A DNA stretch of 64,000 bases. Source: Puniceicoccaceae bacterium K14 (GTDB lineage: Bacteria > Verrucomicrobiota > Verrucomicrobiia > Opitutales > Opitutaceae). The stretch's first letter is position 1. Every line of letters begins with the position of its first letter. The DNA is taken from NCBI GenBank assembly GCA_022538095.1, contig JAKYXN010000006.1, positions 1 through 64,000 on the forward strand. The letters are read 5' to 3'. The position numbers were made by a program, and so were the translations under genes. Below the pieces are notes generated by a model. That model was not told the origin of the DNA. It saw only the letters and a program-made list of their open reading frames with translations, and searched no databases. Shown one piece after another: positions 1 to 7,931 of the stretch.

Positions 1-78
1 CTGGCCGATGCGTTGAGATCCATCACGAAACAGGATTGCGAGGCATTCTTCAAGCATGCCAATTATGCGACTGAATGA
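1..78 (+). pseudogene. IS630-family transposase, C-terminal end only (cut by window edge)
   Basis: Reading frame 1 is open from the first base to a TGA at 76-78 and ends in a peptide containing LRSIT, DCEAFF and KHANYATE. This resembles the extreme C-terminus of IS630/Tc1-type transposases, where an RSIT..DC...F.H.GY tail follows the last catalytic acidic residue. No catalytic DDE residue lies inside the window, so it is not possible to say whether the element is intact. The bases after the stop (79-274) carry no gene; the element's terminal inverted repeat should lie close to the stop, but I could not define it without the other end. Confidence 0.6.
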
Positions 79-274
79 ATGAAAGATGCTCTAATAGCCT
101 CTCCCAAGAAGGTATCTAAGTAATATTTACGCTACGAATCACATTGACTCACCGGGTAAATTTTAATTTTTTCCTCCGACGATTACGTTAATTGAGTATT
201 AACCCCGAACTACTACTTAAGTGCTCTTTTGACGCGGAAATTTTCTTACACAACCATCAACTTAATATACCCAA

Positions 275-499
275 ATGCTTCACTTAAAGACTTTCAAAGC
301 ACCCAAGAGCTTTTACTTCGTCGGGATGGGATGCCTTGTTACAGGTTCAGTAGCGTTTGCAGCGATTCTGTTCTACGCAATTCTTAATGCTGACAAACAA
401 ACGAGCTTTGATACGACCCTCAACACTATGGGTAGTTCAGTCTTTGCTGCGATAACTCTAATGATCCTTGGAACAATTTTCCGTGGCGTAAAGAGTTAG
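275..499 (+). CDS. small two-helix membrane protein, unknown function
   Basis: A 74-residue protein with two clear hydrophobic segments (about residues 17-38 and 53-69) joined by a polar loop containing Asp, Lys and Thr. The N-terminus is basic (HLKTFKAPK), and the protein ends in a short basic tail. I do not recognise a family. It is preceded by an AT-rich stretch without an obvious Shine-Dalgarno sequence, which is common for other genes here. It converges on the rhomboid-like gene on the opposite strand, with about 40 bp between stops. It is probably an inner-membrane protein. The hydrophobic pattern and intact frame support a real gene, but conservation has not been checked. Confidence 0.5.
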   Translation: MLHLKTFKAPKSFYFVGMGCLVTGSVAFAAILFYAILNADKQTSFDTTLNTMGSSVFAAITLMILGTIFRGVKS

Positions 500-541
500 C
501 ACAGCAAGAAGAACATAGATACCCAACTGATTTTCAAGCGG

Positions 542-1354
542 CTATTCCTTCTCAGGAATACCGCTTTTTTCATTTTCAGATATGCACTCTGAGCAAATCG
601 CTTCTTCCCCACGGTAGCGAAACTCGCGATCAGGGTGACTTAAGTCAGTAGCGCCACACTGAGCGCAAACGTGAAAAGGTGTTTCAGCGTCCTTGTTTTT
701 CTCAGCCACTCGCTTTCTCTGGCGACTTCCTGATTGAATTCGATTTTTCAATTCGCCGCCAAAAAAGAGGAAAAAGTTCATCAAGCCAGCTAAGGTCAAA
801 AGCTTAAGCGGCAATGGCAAAGCGAACAACTGCAAGACAAGGATACCTGCAAGAAAGTACCCCATCCACTTAACTTTGACAGGTAAGATGAAATAGATCC
901 GCATTTCAAAGTCGGGAAACAAGCATGCAAAAGCAAAGAATATGGATGAGCCCATCAATGCATTGGTTACAGGATATCCTTGAATCCCAAATACGAAGCC
1001 AACCAAAAACGCAGATACGACCACGATCACCAGGCTGAGTAGAAGGTAGATGGTATATTTGAAGGCCCCCCACGCTCCTTCGAGCGAGCTACCAATAAAA
1101 TAAAACACATACCACCCCACCAACATAAAAATCGGGTGCTTTAGTGGCGGGATAAAAACAAACGAAAGCAACCTCCAAAACTCGCCTTGCAGGACCTTCG
1201 CTGGAATAAGACTCATTGTACCGCGAATTTCCGGAGTGCCCCAATACTCGTTGCTTAAGGCATAAGCTAAGACTTGGCCGGTTATGATGTAAATTGTTAG
1301 GTTAGGAATCGCTAGCCAACCTAGCTTCCGTTCCATTTTGTGCAGTAGATCCAT
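542..1354 (-). CDS. rhomboid-like integral membrane protein with C-terminal zinc ribbon
   Basis: A 270-residue polytopic membrane protein. About six hydrophobic segments fill residues 15-205, in the layout of the rhomboid-like superfamily (long first loop with RLLSFVF, then NALMGSS at the start of a helix). The C-terminal cytoplasmic tail holds a zinc-ribbon-like motif, CAQC followed about 23 residues later by CSEC. Active rhomboid proteases need a GxSG serine in TM4 and a histidine in TM6. Here the TM4 segment reads MGSSIFF and I see no matching histidine in the late helices, so the protein is more likely a non-proteolytic rhomboid-like scaffold. It lies 24 bp downstream of queF on the same strand and may be co-transcribed with it. 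Confidence 0.7.
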   Translation of the reverse strand: MDLLHKMERKLGWLAIPNLTIYIITGQVLAYALSNEYWGTPEIRGTMSLIPAKVLQGEFWRLLSFVFIPPLKHPIFMLVGWYVFYFIGSSLEGAWGAFKYTIYLLLSLVIVVVSAFLVGFVFGIQGYPVTNALMGSSIFFAFACLFPDFEMRIYFILPVKVKWMGYFLAGILVLQLFALPLPLKLLTLAGLMNFFLFFGGELKNRIQSGSRQRKRVAEKNKDAETPFHVCAQCGATDLSHPDREFRYRGEEAICSECISENEKSGIPEKE

Positions 1355-1378
1355 GCAGGTACTATTGAGCTTTCTCTT

Positions 1379-1759
1379 CTAATCATTGTTCCGAGGATAT
1401 TCGGAAACAATTTCGAGTGTTATTCCACCCCGTGCCTTTTGCACTGTGGTAACCTTGCAACGTTTCGGCTTAATGTCCTCAACAACACGGTCACATATTA
1501 CCTTTGTCATTTTTTCAGCAAACATCTGCTTTGCTGCAAAGCCCCAAAGGTAAAGCTTTAAACTCTTCGATTCGATACAAAGCTTATTGGGTGCATACTC
1601 GATTGCTATAGTATAAAAATCTGGTTGCCCAGTTATAGGGCAGGAACTCGCAACTTCATCAGAAGTCATTGTCACTGTCGAAACGCCTTCGGGCGCAGGG
1701 AATGCATCCAGTTCTGATACGGGCTTTCTGACGGTCTTACCTAAATATTTGGCTTCCAT
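1379..1759 (-). CDS. queF: NADPH-dependent 7-cyano-7-deazaguanine reductase (QueF, short type)
   Basis: QueF reduces preQ0 to preQ1 in queuosine biosynthesis, in the cytoplasm. The family signature is clear: SCPITGQPDF with the nucleophilic Cys at about residue 40 and the proton-donor Asp at about 47, then ESKSLKLYL with the substrate-binding Glu at about 63. I chose the ATG at 1759 (126 aa); an upstream GTG at 1807 would add 16 residues that do not look like the family N-terminus. One oddity is that the block that usually reads FHE (substrate-binding His-Glu) reads FAE here, so the His is missing while the Glu is kept. gluQ, which acts at the end of the same modification pathway, lies about 6 kb away. 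Confidence 0.9.
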   Translation of the reverse strand: MEAKYLGKTVRKPVSELDAFPAPEGVSTVTMTSDEVASSCPITGQPDFYTIAIEYAPNKLCIESKSLKLYLWGFAAKQMFAEKMTKVICDRVVEDIKPKRCKVTTVQKARGGITLEIVSEYPRNND

Positions 1760-1899
1760 AATTTGATAAGAACAGGCTATGCATTTCGTACTGTGAACCG
1801 CAAGCACAGTATAAAGTTCGGTTTCCCTGTAATCACACTTCCAAACCTACCAACTTTCGATGTTGCCAGTTCCAAAATACCAATCCTAAGTCTCAAAAA

Positions 1900-2799
1900 A
1901 TGAAACCAACATTGCTAGTACTCGCCGCTGGTATGGGAAGCCGCTTCGGCGGCATGAAACAAATGGAACCCGTTGGCCCCTCTGGAGAGTGGATTCTCGA
2001 CTACTCCGTTTACGATGCTCTACAGGCCGGTTTCGGGAAAATTGTTTTCGTCATTCGCAAGGAAATGGAAGCGGATTTTAAAGATGCAGTTGCTTCAAAA
2101 TACAGTGGTATTATCCCAACCGTTTGCTGCTTCCAATCACTTGATGATTTGCCTGCAGGTTTCACCGTTCCCGAAGGACGGCAAAAGCCATGGGGTACGG
2201 GTCATGCAGTCCTAGCCGCACGGCATGAAATTAAAGAGCCTTTCGCCGTTATCAATGCAGACGATTTTTATGGGAGAGAAGCTTACCTAGCGTTAGCGAA
2301 AGCGTTTTCAGCCAACTCTGAATCATCGTACACACTTGTCGGTTACAAACTAAGCAATACGCTATCAGATAAAGGAAGTGTCTCACGAGGGATCTGCAAA
2401 GCTGATTCTAACGGCCAGTTAATAACTGTCGAAGAGCACAGCGAAATCCAAAGTCAAAATGGATCGCTACAAGGCAAAAACCCACAAGGCGAAACTGTTA
2501 ACCTGAGTGGCGACGAAATCGTATCCTTAAATTGCTGGGGATTCGAAGCGAAATTTTTCAGCAGCCTACAAAATCAGTTTGAATCATTCATGGCCGACCA
2601 AGGAACCGAGGCTAAAAGCGAATTTTATCTCCCCACTGCAGTTGATCACCAAGCTAGCCAAAAGGAAATCAAAGTAGAAGTTGTAGCTTGCGGCAGCCAG
2701 TGGATCGGAATGACCCACAGAGACGACCTCGTAACCGTCAAATGCTCAATCTCGAAGCTTATTGACGACAAAACCTACCCGAGCCCGCTTTGGCACTAG
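1900..2799 (+). CDS. NTP_transferase-family sugar nucleotidyltransferase
   Basis: A 299-residue cytoplasmic protein that starts with a classic nucleotidyltransferase loop, LAAGMGSRFGGMKQ (residues 8-21), which binds the nucleotide triphosphate in UDP-glucose, dTDP-glucose and mannose-1-phosphate transferases. PWGTGHA (about 100-106) and the NADDFYG segment (about 123-129, metal/substrate-binding Asp) fit the same Rossmann-like fold. It lacks the left-handed beta-helix domain of GlmU- or GlgC-type enzymes, so it is a short single-domain form. The sugar substrate cannot be read from sequence. Its stop codon overlaps the stop of the convergent HlyD-like gene within one palindromic CTAG (2796-2799). 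Confidence 0.8.
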   Translation: MKPTLLVLAAGMGSRFGGMKQMEPVGPSGEWILDYSVYDALQAGFGKIVFVIRKEMEADFKDAVASKYSGIIPTVCCFQSLDDLPAGFTVPEGRQKPWGTGHAVLAARHEIKEPFAVINADDFYGREAYLALAKAFSANSESSYTLVGYKLSNTLSDKGSVSRGICKADSNGQLITVEEHSEIQSQNGSLQGKNPQGETVNLSGDEIVSLNCWGFEAKFFSSLQNQFESFMADQGTEAKSEFYLPTAVDHQASQKEIKVEVVACGSQWIGMTHRDDLVTVKCSISKLIDDKTYPSPLWH

Positions 2800-3911
2800 A
2801 GTTCTTTGATCGATGTCTTCACTCGGTCGCCATCCCGGAACGCATCCAAATCTTCAACGATCACATGCGTTCCTTCTTCGACTCCGGAGAGGATCTCGAC
2901 ACTTACCATGTTTTCGTAGCCTTTTTTCACCTCAACGACCTCCACTATTCCGTCTTTAACCGTGAAAACATACGAGCCGCGAACTGCTGTTGCAGGCAGC
3001 ACTAAGGCGTTCTCCCTCTGATCAACAACGATATTTGCTTCTCCCGTTAGCCCCGGAAACAACAAATTATCTTCAACTGACAAATCAACGTGGACTGCAT
3101 AACGCTGCGTATCAGGGTCCGCGACAGGAAGAACTTTACTGACAGCCCCATTAAACTCTGAACTACCATAGCCCAAAAACTTCACCCTAACACGTTGCCC
3201 TTCCGCAATACCGGTAAAATTCTCTTCGCTTATCCGAACTTCAACTACACGATCATCAGATATAACGAGAGCTATCGGATTTCCTGCTTCCAGCAAATCT
3301 CCTTTGAATGCGTACACCTCTGAAACGACTCCAGAAATTGGTGATTCAATGCGCATCTTCTCCTTACGCCGTTCCAATACTCGAATAAAATTCTCTAAGC
3401 CTTGGATACTCTTTTCGACATTTGCCGATTCTCTCTCAATATTTTCTTCTGTGAGTTTTACATCACGTTTTTTCGCATTTACGCTAGACAGGCTTGCAGA
3501 GCCAAGCTCAAGCATACGCTCCAAGTCCTCTAAGTCCTCCTTTTTCGCCGCAAGCGAATGTTTATGCTGAGAACCAAGTGCAGCCAATTTTTTAGCTGCA
3601 TCTAAATCAATTTGAGCTTTTTCTATCTCTAAATCAACGTCTTCAGTATCTAGCTGGGCAAGCATTTCCCCCTCTTGAACAGCGCGACCTACATCTACTT
3701 TGGTCTCAATGACTCTTCCGCTTTCGGCGCTCCTCAACTGCATCGTCTTACCAGTCAAAACTCGAACAGTCCCTGAAACCGACTTTACTGCGTCCGTTCG
3801 CTCGACTTTCACGACTACCGCCTCAGGTTTCACCGTCTCGATCGCAAAAAACACAAAAACAGCCAACAATACAATTGGGACAAAAATTTTAAGAATAGTC
3901 GTAAACTTCAT
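2796..3911 (-). CDS. HlyD/RND-type periplasmic adaptor (membrane fusion) protein
   Basis: A 371-residue adaptor. An N-terminal hydrophobic helix (about residues 6-24) anchors it in the inner membrane. Next comes a biotinyl-lipoyl half-motif near ESGRVIETKVDVGRAV, a charged coiled-coil hairpin (about 95-185), the second lipoyl half (about 190-215, IESPISGVVSEVYAFKGD), and beta-barrel and membrane-proximal domains. Such proteins link an inner-membrane pump to a TolC channel. It follows the TolC-like gene by only 3 bp, so the two form an operon. No inner-membrane pump is encoded next to it, so the partner must lie elsewhere. The adaptor family is certain; the substrate is unknown. Confidence 0.88.
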   Translation of the reverse strand: MKFTTILKIFVPIVLLAVFVFFAIETVKPEAVVVKVERTDAVKSVSGTVRVLTGKTMQLRSAESGRVIETKVDVGRAVQEGEMLAQLDTEDVDLEIEKAQIDLDAAKKLAALGSQHKHSLAAKKEDLEDLERMLELGSASLSSVNAKKRDVKLTEENIERESANVEKSIQGLENFIRVLERRKEKMRIESPISGVVSEVYAFKGDLLEAGNPIALVISDDRVVEVRISEENFTGIAEGQRVRVKFLGYGSSEFNGAVSKVLPVADPDTQRYAVHVDLSVEDNLLFPGLTGEANIVVDQRENALVLPATAVRGSYVFTVKDGIVEVVEVKKGYENMVSVEILSGVEEGTHVIVEDLDAFRDGDRVKTSIKEL

Positions 3912-3914
3912 TTA

Positions 3915-5303
3915 TCAATTTCCTGAATACTTGTTAGACAATCGAACGTCTTGAGAAGACGCGTAGCGTTTCACATAAGGGTCGAAGCCTAAATCTGAAA
4001 CTAGACTCACTAAATCATTGATATAGGACACACGAGCTCGCTGAGTTTGAGTATCTTTCGCAAGTAAAACTTCACTAGCTTTTTTAAGCTCATTTTCAGA
4101 AACCTTCTCTAGCTCGTAATTCTGTGCTACCTGTTCGTATTCTTTACCAGATCTCTCCAAATACGTTTCTTGAATCTGTAAGTTTTTGAGCGAAGACCGT
4201 AGCCTCATAATTGAGCGTTTATAGTTGCGAGCGACAGCTTCTTTGGTTTCACGATAAGCGTTTTCTCTTTGCTGAACACGGCTTAAGGTAGACATTTTTA
4301 TCCCCGATGTTTCTCTGCCATCAAAAATATTCCAATTCACTACCAACCCTGCATAAAGCAACTGTTCCTCACGAACGCGACCATCGATGTCTCTCTCATT
4401 CTGAGTAATTCCGGTTGCAAAATCCAACTTCGGCAAATGTCTTTTTTTCACCTTTTTCAGTGACAAACGCTCCATCTCCAGTGCTGCTTTAAAATTCCTA
4501 ATACCTTCGTTCGCTCCGATTGCCGTGTCGACCAAAGACTCCAACAATTGGAAGTCCTCATCGTTTAAATAATCCGGCTTGGGTATAGATTTCGGCAGTA
4601 AAGCAACCAATTCATTAGCCTCCAAACCGTAAGCTCTGGCGATGTCTTCCACCGTGAAATCCAAATTCATCTTCCTTCGGTTCACACCGATTTCCACCTG
4701 ACTAAATTGGAGCTCAATCAGCTCCATTCGATCATTAGATACCAATCCACTTTCGTACCGTTTTTGCTGAAGGTTCAGATCCTTTCGCCTTAGCTCCAAT
4801 GCCTCCTCCTCCTTTCGCAATTCAATGAAACGGACAGCTAAATCCAGAATTTTCGCACGGACAGCCTTAGACAAATTTCTAACCGTCAATTTACTCATGT
4901 CTAATTCGGCTTGATAGGACAACTCACGAAACTCGAGCTCCGCTGCTAGCGCTCCCCAGTGAAATATTGGCTGTTCCAAGGAAACATCAGCAATTGTTCG
5001 ATTCTGCCAATCTGATCCCAAATCGCTAACCTCGTCCTCTCCACGATAAGCCGCATACACATCTAGGTTAGGTCCCAACAGAGATTTCCCAACTTCTACG
5101 ACTCCGTAAGATTCACGCTCTTTCAATTTGCGATCCCTCACATCGTTCGAATGCAAAATGGCACTCTCCAATATTCGAACCAAACCAGGCATTTTATTCT
5201 CCGGCAGTCGCTCAACCAAGCTTGGATCTGCATTTACAGCACAAACGCTCACAATAAAGAGCAAAAAACACGCAGTCACGCGTCTACGGACGAAATCTAT
5301 CAT
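3915..5303 (-). CDS. TolC-family outer-membrane efflux protein
   Basis: A 462-residue protein with a signal peptide (hydrophobic residues about 8-25, ending CAVNA) and the repeated long-helix pattern of outer membrane efflux proteins. Two stretches of heptad-rich helices (about 140-230 and 330-430) are each followed by short beta segments such as LVVNWNIFDGRETS, which match the OEP repeat. It would form the trimeric outer-membrane/periplasmic channel that works with the adaptor encoded 3 bp downstream. The 247 bp upstream (5304-5550) hold no gene that I can support. The pair is most likely an export system for a small molecule or a protein; nothing in the sequence tells which. Confidence 0.88.
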   Translation of the reverse strand: MIDFVRRRVTACFLLFIVSVCAVNADPSLVERLPENKMPGLVRILESAILHSNDVRDRKLKERESYGVVEVGKSLLGPNLDVYAAYRGEDEVSDLGSDWQNRTIADVSLEQPIFHWGALAAELEFRELSYQAELDMSKLTVRNLSKAVRAKILDLAVRFIELRKEEEALELRRKDLNLQQKRYESGLVSNDRMELIELQFSQVEIGVNRRKMNLDFTVEDIARAYGLEANELVALLPKSIPKPDYLNDEDFQLLESLVDTAIGANEGIRNFKAALEMERLSLKKVKKRHLPKLDFATGITQNERDIDGRVREEQLLYAGLVVNWNIFDGRETSGIKMSTLSRVQQRENAYRETKEAVARNYKRSIMRLRSSLKNLQIQETYLERSGKEYEQVAQNYELEKVSENELKKASEVLLAKDTQTQRARVSYINDLVSLVSDLGFDPYVKRYASSQDVRLSNKYSGN

Positions 5304-5550
5304 TATTTATAAAACAGGTAGCGAGGCGAGAGTAAGTCATGAGGGATAAAGCCCATGGTTCTGGTTGACGCAAAGAAACGAATCAACTCAAAACATACTA
5401 CGAACACAATACTTCAAAGCGGTTCCAGAAGTTTCTTAACTGCAAGATGCCTCGCAAATTAAGGCACAAACTTAAGCTCAGAAAAAATTTGAAATAAAGA
5501 GTTGATCTTACCCTAAAAAAGCCTCTTCTTTCTCGACTTTCCAACCGAGT

Positions 5551-5635
5551 GCCTAGGTGGTGGAATTGGTAGACACGCTAGACTTAGGATCTAGTGTCGC
5601 AAGGCGTGGGGGTTCGAGTCCCCCCCTGGGCACCA
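5551..5635 (+). tRNA. tRNA-Leu (anticodon UAG), CCA encoded
   Basis: An 85-nt class II tRNA. The 7-bp acceptor stem pairs GCCTAGG (5551-5557) with CCTGGGC (5625-5631), followed by discriminator A and an encoded CCA (5633-5635). The D-arm reads TGGTGGAATTGGTAGACA. The anticodon stem CTAGA/TCTAG encloses the loop CTTAGGA, giving anticodon TAG. A long variable arm (TGTCGCAAGGCG) and a canonical GGTTCGAGTCC T-arm follow. It reads CUA and probably other CUN leucine codons. Confidence 0.98.
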
Positions 5636-5717
5636 TTTTAATTAAGTCGGTACCAACGAAATTCCTTTCAGGAATAACAATGTGACCGATTTTTTTGTGT
5701 CTAAATTTTTTGCCCTC

Positions 5718-5746
5718 AAAAAAAGGGAGAGTCTCACCCCTCCCCT
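5718..5746 (-). terminator. intrinsic terminator after the large exported protein
   Basis: On the minus strand a GGGAG...CTCCC hairpin with a short loop is followed by a run of seven T. It lies about 40 bp beyond the stop of the gene ending at 5784 and suits that gene's transcript. Confidence 0.7.
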
Positions 5747-5783
5747 TAAATCGAAATTGAAGTCCTCGAAATCCGTACCCGGT

Positions 5784-7847
5784 CTATTCGCTCACGTCGT
5801 ACACTTCAACCAAAGCAATTCCCTCTGAGCCGTTGGCTCCGGAAACAACTACCGTATACCCACCTGGTTCCAGTTCAGCAACTGCAGCCGCTGACGTACT
5901 ACCGGTCGTAAGTAAAGTCGCTCCAACAGACGACGCTAGCATCGTAATCTCAGCTGCATCGTTAGTAACACTCGACCAATCATCATTAAAAATATGAGTA
6001 TTTACGTCATCTGTAGTGGCAACAGGAACGATGAGTATTTGAGGATCTAAGAGAAGCTTATCCGACGGAATCCCCCCAAGCTCTGACGCCACCGCCTGTG
6101 CCAATATTTTCTTCGGGCTTGACCCTCGAATCACAAATCCTCCGATCATCACCTTATCGGCAGTACCCACTTTCCCTCTAGTAGAAATATTAACGAACTT
6201 TGCCTCATCACCACTTTCACCTCCTGAAACAGGATCACCACAATGAGTATAAGCTAACTCATACCTCTCTAGTGGCACCGTTGTAGGCTTCAAGGTAGTC
6301 GAATGTTCTGACACAGACACATCAATTATTGATACATTGAGCCCAAGCTCTTCGATTGCGATGTTCGGATCCTGAATAGTCAGAGTTTTAGAAGTGAAAA
6401 TGTCACATCCGTCGCTCAACAAGCTGAAATCATTGTCCAAGGTATAGGCCCCGATTTCAACGGAGTCAAAAATTTGGCTGGCCAAAATCAACTTATCATC
6501 AAGCGCCGGACTTAAGGTCGCAAACGCATTTTCAACGTTATAGGTTACTGCCGAAACACTATCCAAGTTTTCGTCGAATCTAAAAAGATTTACCAAATAC
6601 GTATCAGATCCAGGAGTCTTCTCAGACCTAATAGTACCAACCAAGTTTTCAGAGTCCCCTGCAAAGAAATTAAATGTACCAACAGCTAGAGTCTCATCAA
6701 ATGAAGCCTCAGCTTCTAACTCTCCCGTACTCGAATTAACCTTTAAGAAAACAGGAGTATTATGCAAGAAATCACTCTCACTAGATTGGTAACCTGTCAG
6801 GTATAAACCTAGATCGTTTGTAGTTGTTGTATTGAAACCGACAAATACGTCTTGGATAGATTTTGAAAACTCTAATTCCCCATCACTTCCAAGCTTCACC
6901 AGGTGAGTCGTGTTTTCGATTGAGAAACTAAAATCGTCCAAGTTAAAGGCCCGCGTTGTCTCCCCCAATGTATAAACAATCGAATTATTGGGGCCCTCTG
7001 TCGGAATCCATGGGATAGCAGTCTCAACGGGAATTTCAAATTTTCTCGACCACAAAACCGAGCCATCAACTCCCAGCCTAATAGCAATATTTTTTGACTT
7101 ACCCGTAGGGCTTAAAGGGTCCGTGAAATCATTCTCTAAAACCTGAACTGACAAAAGGTACCCAGAGAGATCTTCAAATTGCTGCAAATATGCACTTTGG
7201 ATCTCTGACACGCTCGTTCCCCCATCAACTCCAACATCTTCAGCCAAAAATTCGCTAGATGTGTAGCTCTTATCGAAAAGTTTCTGTCCTGTAGAATCAA
7301 GCATGAGAATCTCAATTGAAGAGCCACTGTCTTGCAGCAGTCCGAGGGTTCCATCCCGAGATGGGCTAATCGTCGCCTTAATCACGTCTACATCCAAATC
7401 AACCTCAAAAGCGTACTCCGAAGACAGATCGAAACCATCGTTCAGGCTTAAAACAGCTCTTGGACCTTCTTCTACAAGTGCTGCAAAAAAATTGTCAGTG
7501 CCGTCGAAAGTCGGAATCAAAAAGTAATTTGAGATTAGGCCACTTTCCTTCATAGTGACAGACCACACATCTTCTCTTGACTCTCCAAATTTTGAAAGAA
7601 TAGGAGAACCCACAGATTCCACACCCGAGCCCGGCTCTAAATAGTAACCCATTAAATACGCACCTCCATTTCGATCCGAAACCATTGTGCCAAAACTCAA
7701 CTCTGGCAGGTCTGAGTTTTCGATCGAGTATTGCCCACTAAAAATCGGTGTCGAAGTAAGCTGGTTACTAAAAATCGTAATCAAAATAATGCTGATTAGT
7801 GATTTCTCGATTTTGGTAAATTTGAATAAATTAAACTTTGAGTTCAT
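5784..7847 (-). CDS. large exported protein with Opitutae-type C-terminal STRG/GGFVI domain
   Basis: A 687-residue protein of unknown function. I chose the ATG at 7847 because GAAAGGT lies 5-11 bases upstream and a signal-peptide-like helix follows (KSLISIILITIFSNQ); a reading start at 7925 would add 26 residues before it. The body (about 40-530) is a series of beta-rich segments with Gly/Asp turns, reading like repeated propeller blades (for example DRNGGAYLMGYY, NDLGLYLTGYQ). The last ~139 residues form the domain beginning NISTRGKV, continuing MIGGFVIRG and ending GIALVEVYD, which also occurs twice on the subtilisin-like protease near 30 kb. It is probably secreted or cell-surface; no enzyme motif is visible. 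Confidence 0.75.
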   Translation of the reverse strand: MNSKFNLFKFTKIEKSLISIILITIFSNQLTSTPIFSGQYSIENSDLPELSFGTMVSDRNGGAYLMGYYLEPGSGVESVGSPILSKFGESREDVWSVTMKESGLISNYFLIPTFDGTDNFFAALVEEGPRAVLSLNDGFDLSSEYAFEVDLDVDVIKATISPSRDGTLGLLQDSGSSIEILMLDSTGQKLFDKSYTSSEFLAEDVGVDGGTSVSEIQSAYLQQFEDLSGYLLSVQVLENDFTDPLSPTGKSKNIAIRLGVDGSVLWSRKFEIPVETAIPWIPTEGPNNSIVYTLGETTRAFNLDDFSFSIENTTHLVKLGSDGELEFSKSIQDVFVGFNTTTTNDLGLYLTGYQSSESDFLHNTPVFLKVNSSTGELEAEASFDETLAVGTFNFFAGDSENLVGTIRSEKTPGSDTYLVNLFRFDENLDSVSAVTYNVENAFATLSPALDDKLILASQIFDSVEIGAYTLDNDFSLLSDGCDIFTSKTLTIQDPNIAIEELGLNVSIIDVSVSEHSTTLKPTTVPLERYELAYTHCGDPVSGGESGDEAKFVNISTRGKVGTADKVMIGGFVIRGSSPKKILAQAVASELGGIPSDKLLLDPQILIVPVATTDDVNTHIFNDDWSSVTNDAAEITMLASSVGATLLTTGSTSAAAVAELEPGGYTVVVSGANGSEGIALVEVYDVSE
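5787..6203 (-). repeat. C-terminal STRG/GGFVI domain, copy 1
   Basis: About 139 residues at the C-terminus of the exported protein. Shared marks are (N)STRG.V, (L/M)IGGFVI, a KK(I/V)L segment, L.DP(Q/K)I, NDDW, a G.YT..V segment and the ending ALVE(I/V)YD. The same order of motifs occurs at 29841-30245 and 29412-29840. Confidence 0.8.
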
Positions 7848-7931
7848 GGGTGACCTTTCATTTGCGATCTTTGGTAGCGACCAAGGTCGCATTACAAAAC
7901 GAACGCATTGCGTACCCTTACTCAAGTATAT

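Noticed and set aside
2796-5303. Type I secretion system with an RTX substrate
   Set aside because: A HlyD and TolC pair is present, but there is no ABC transporter or Ca-binding repeat protein nearby, so the claim cannot be supported.
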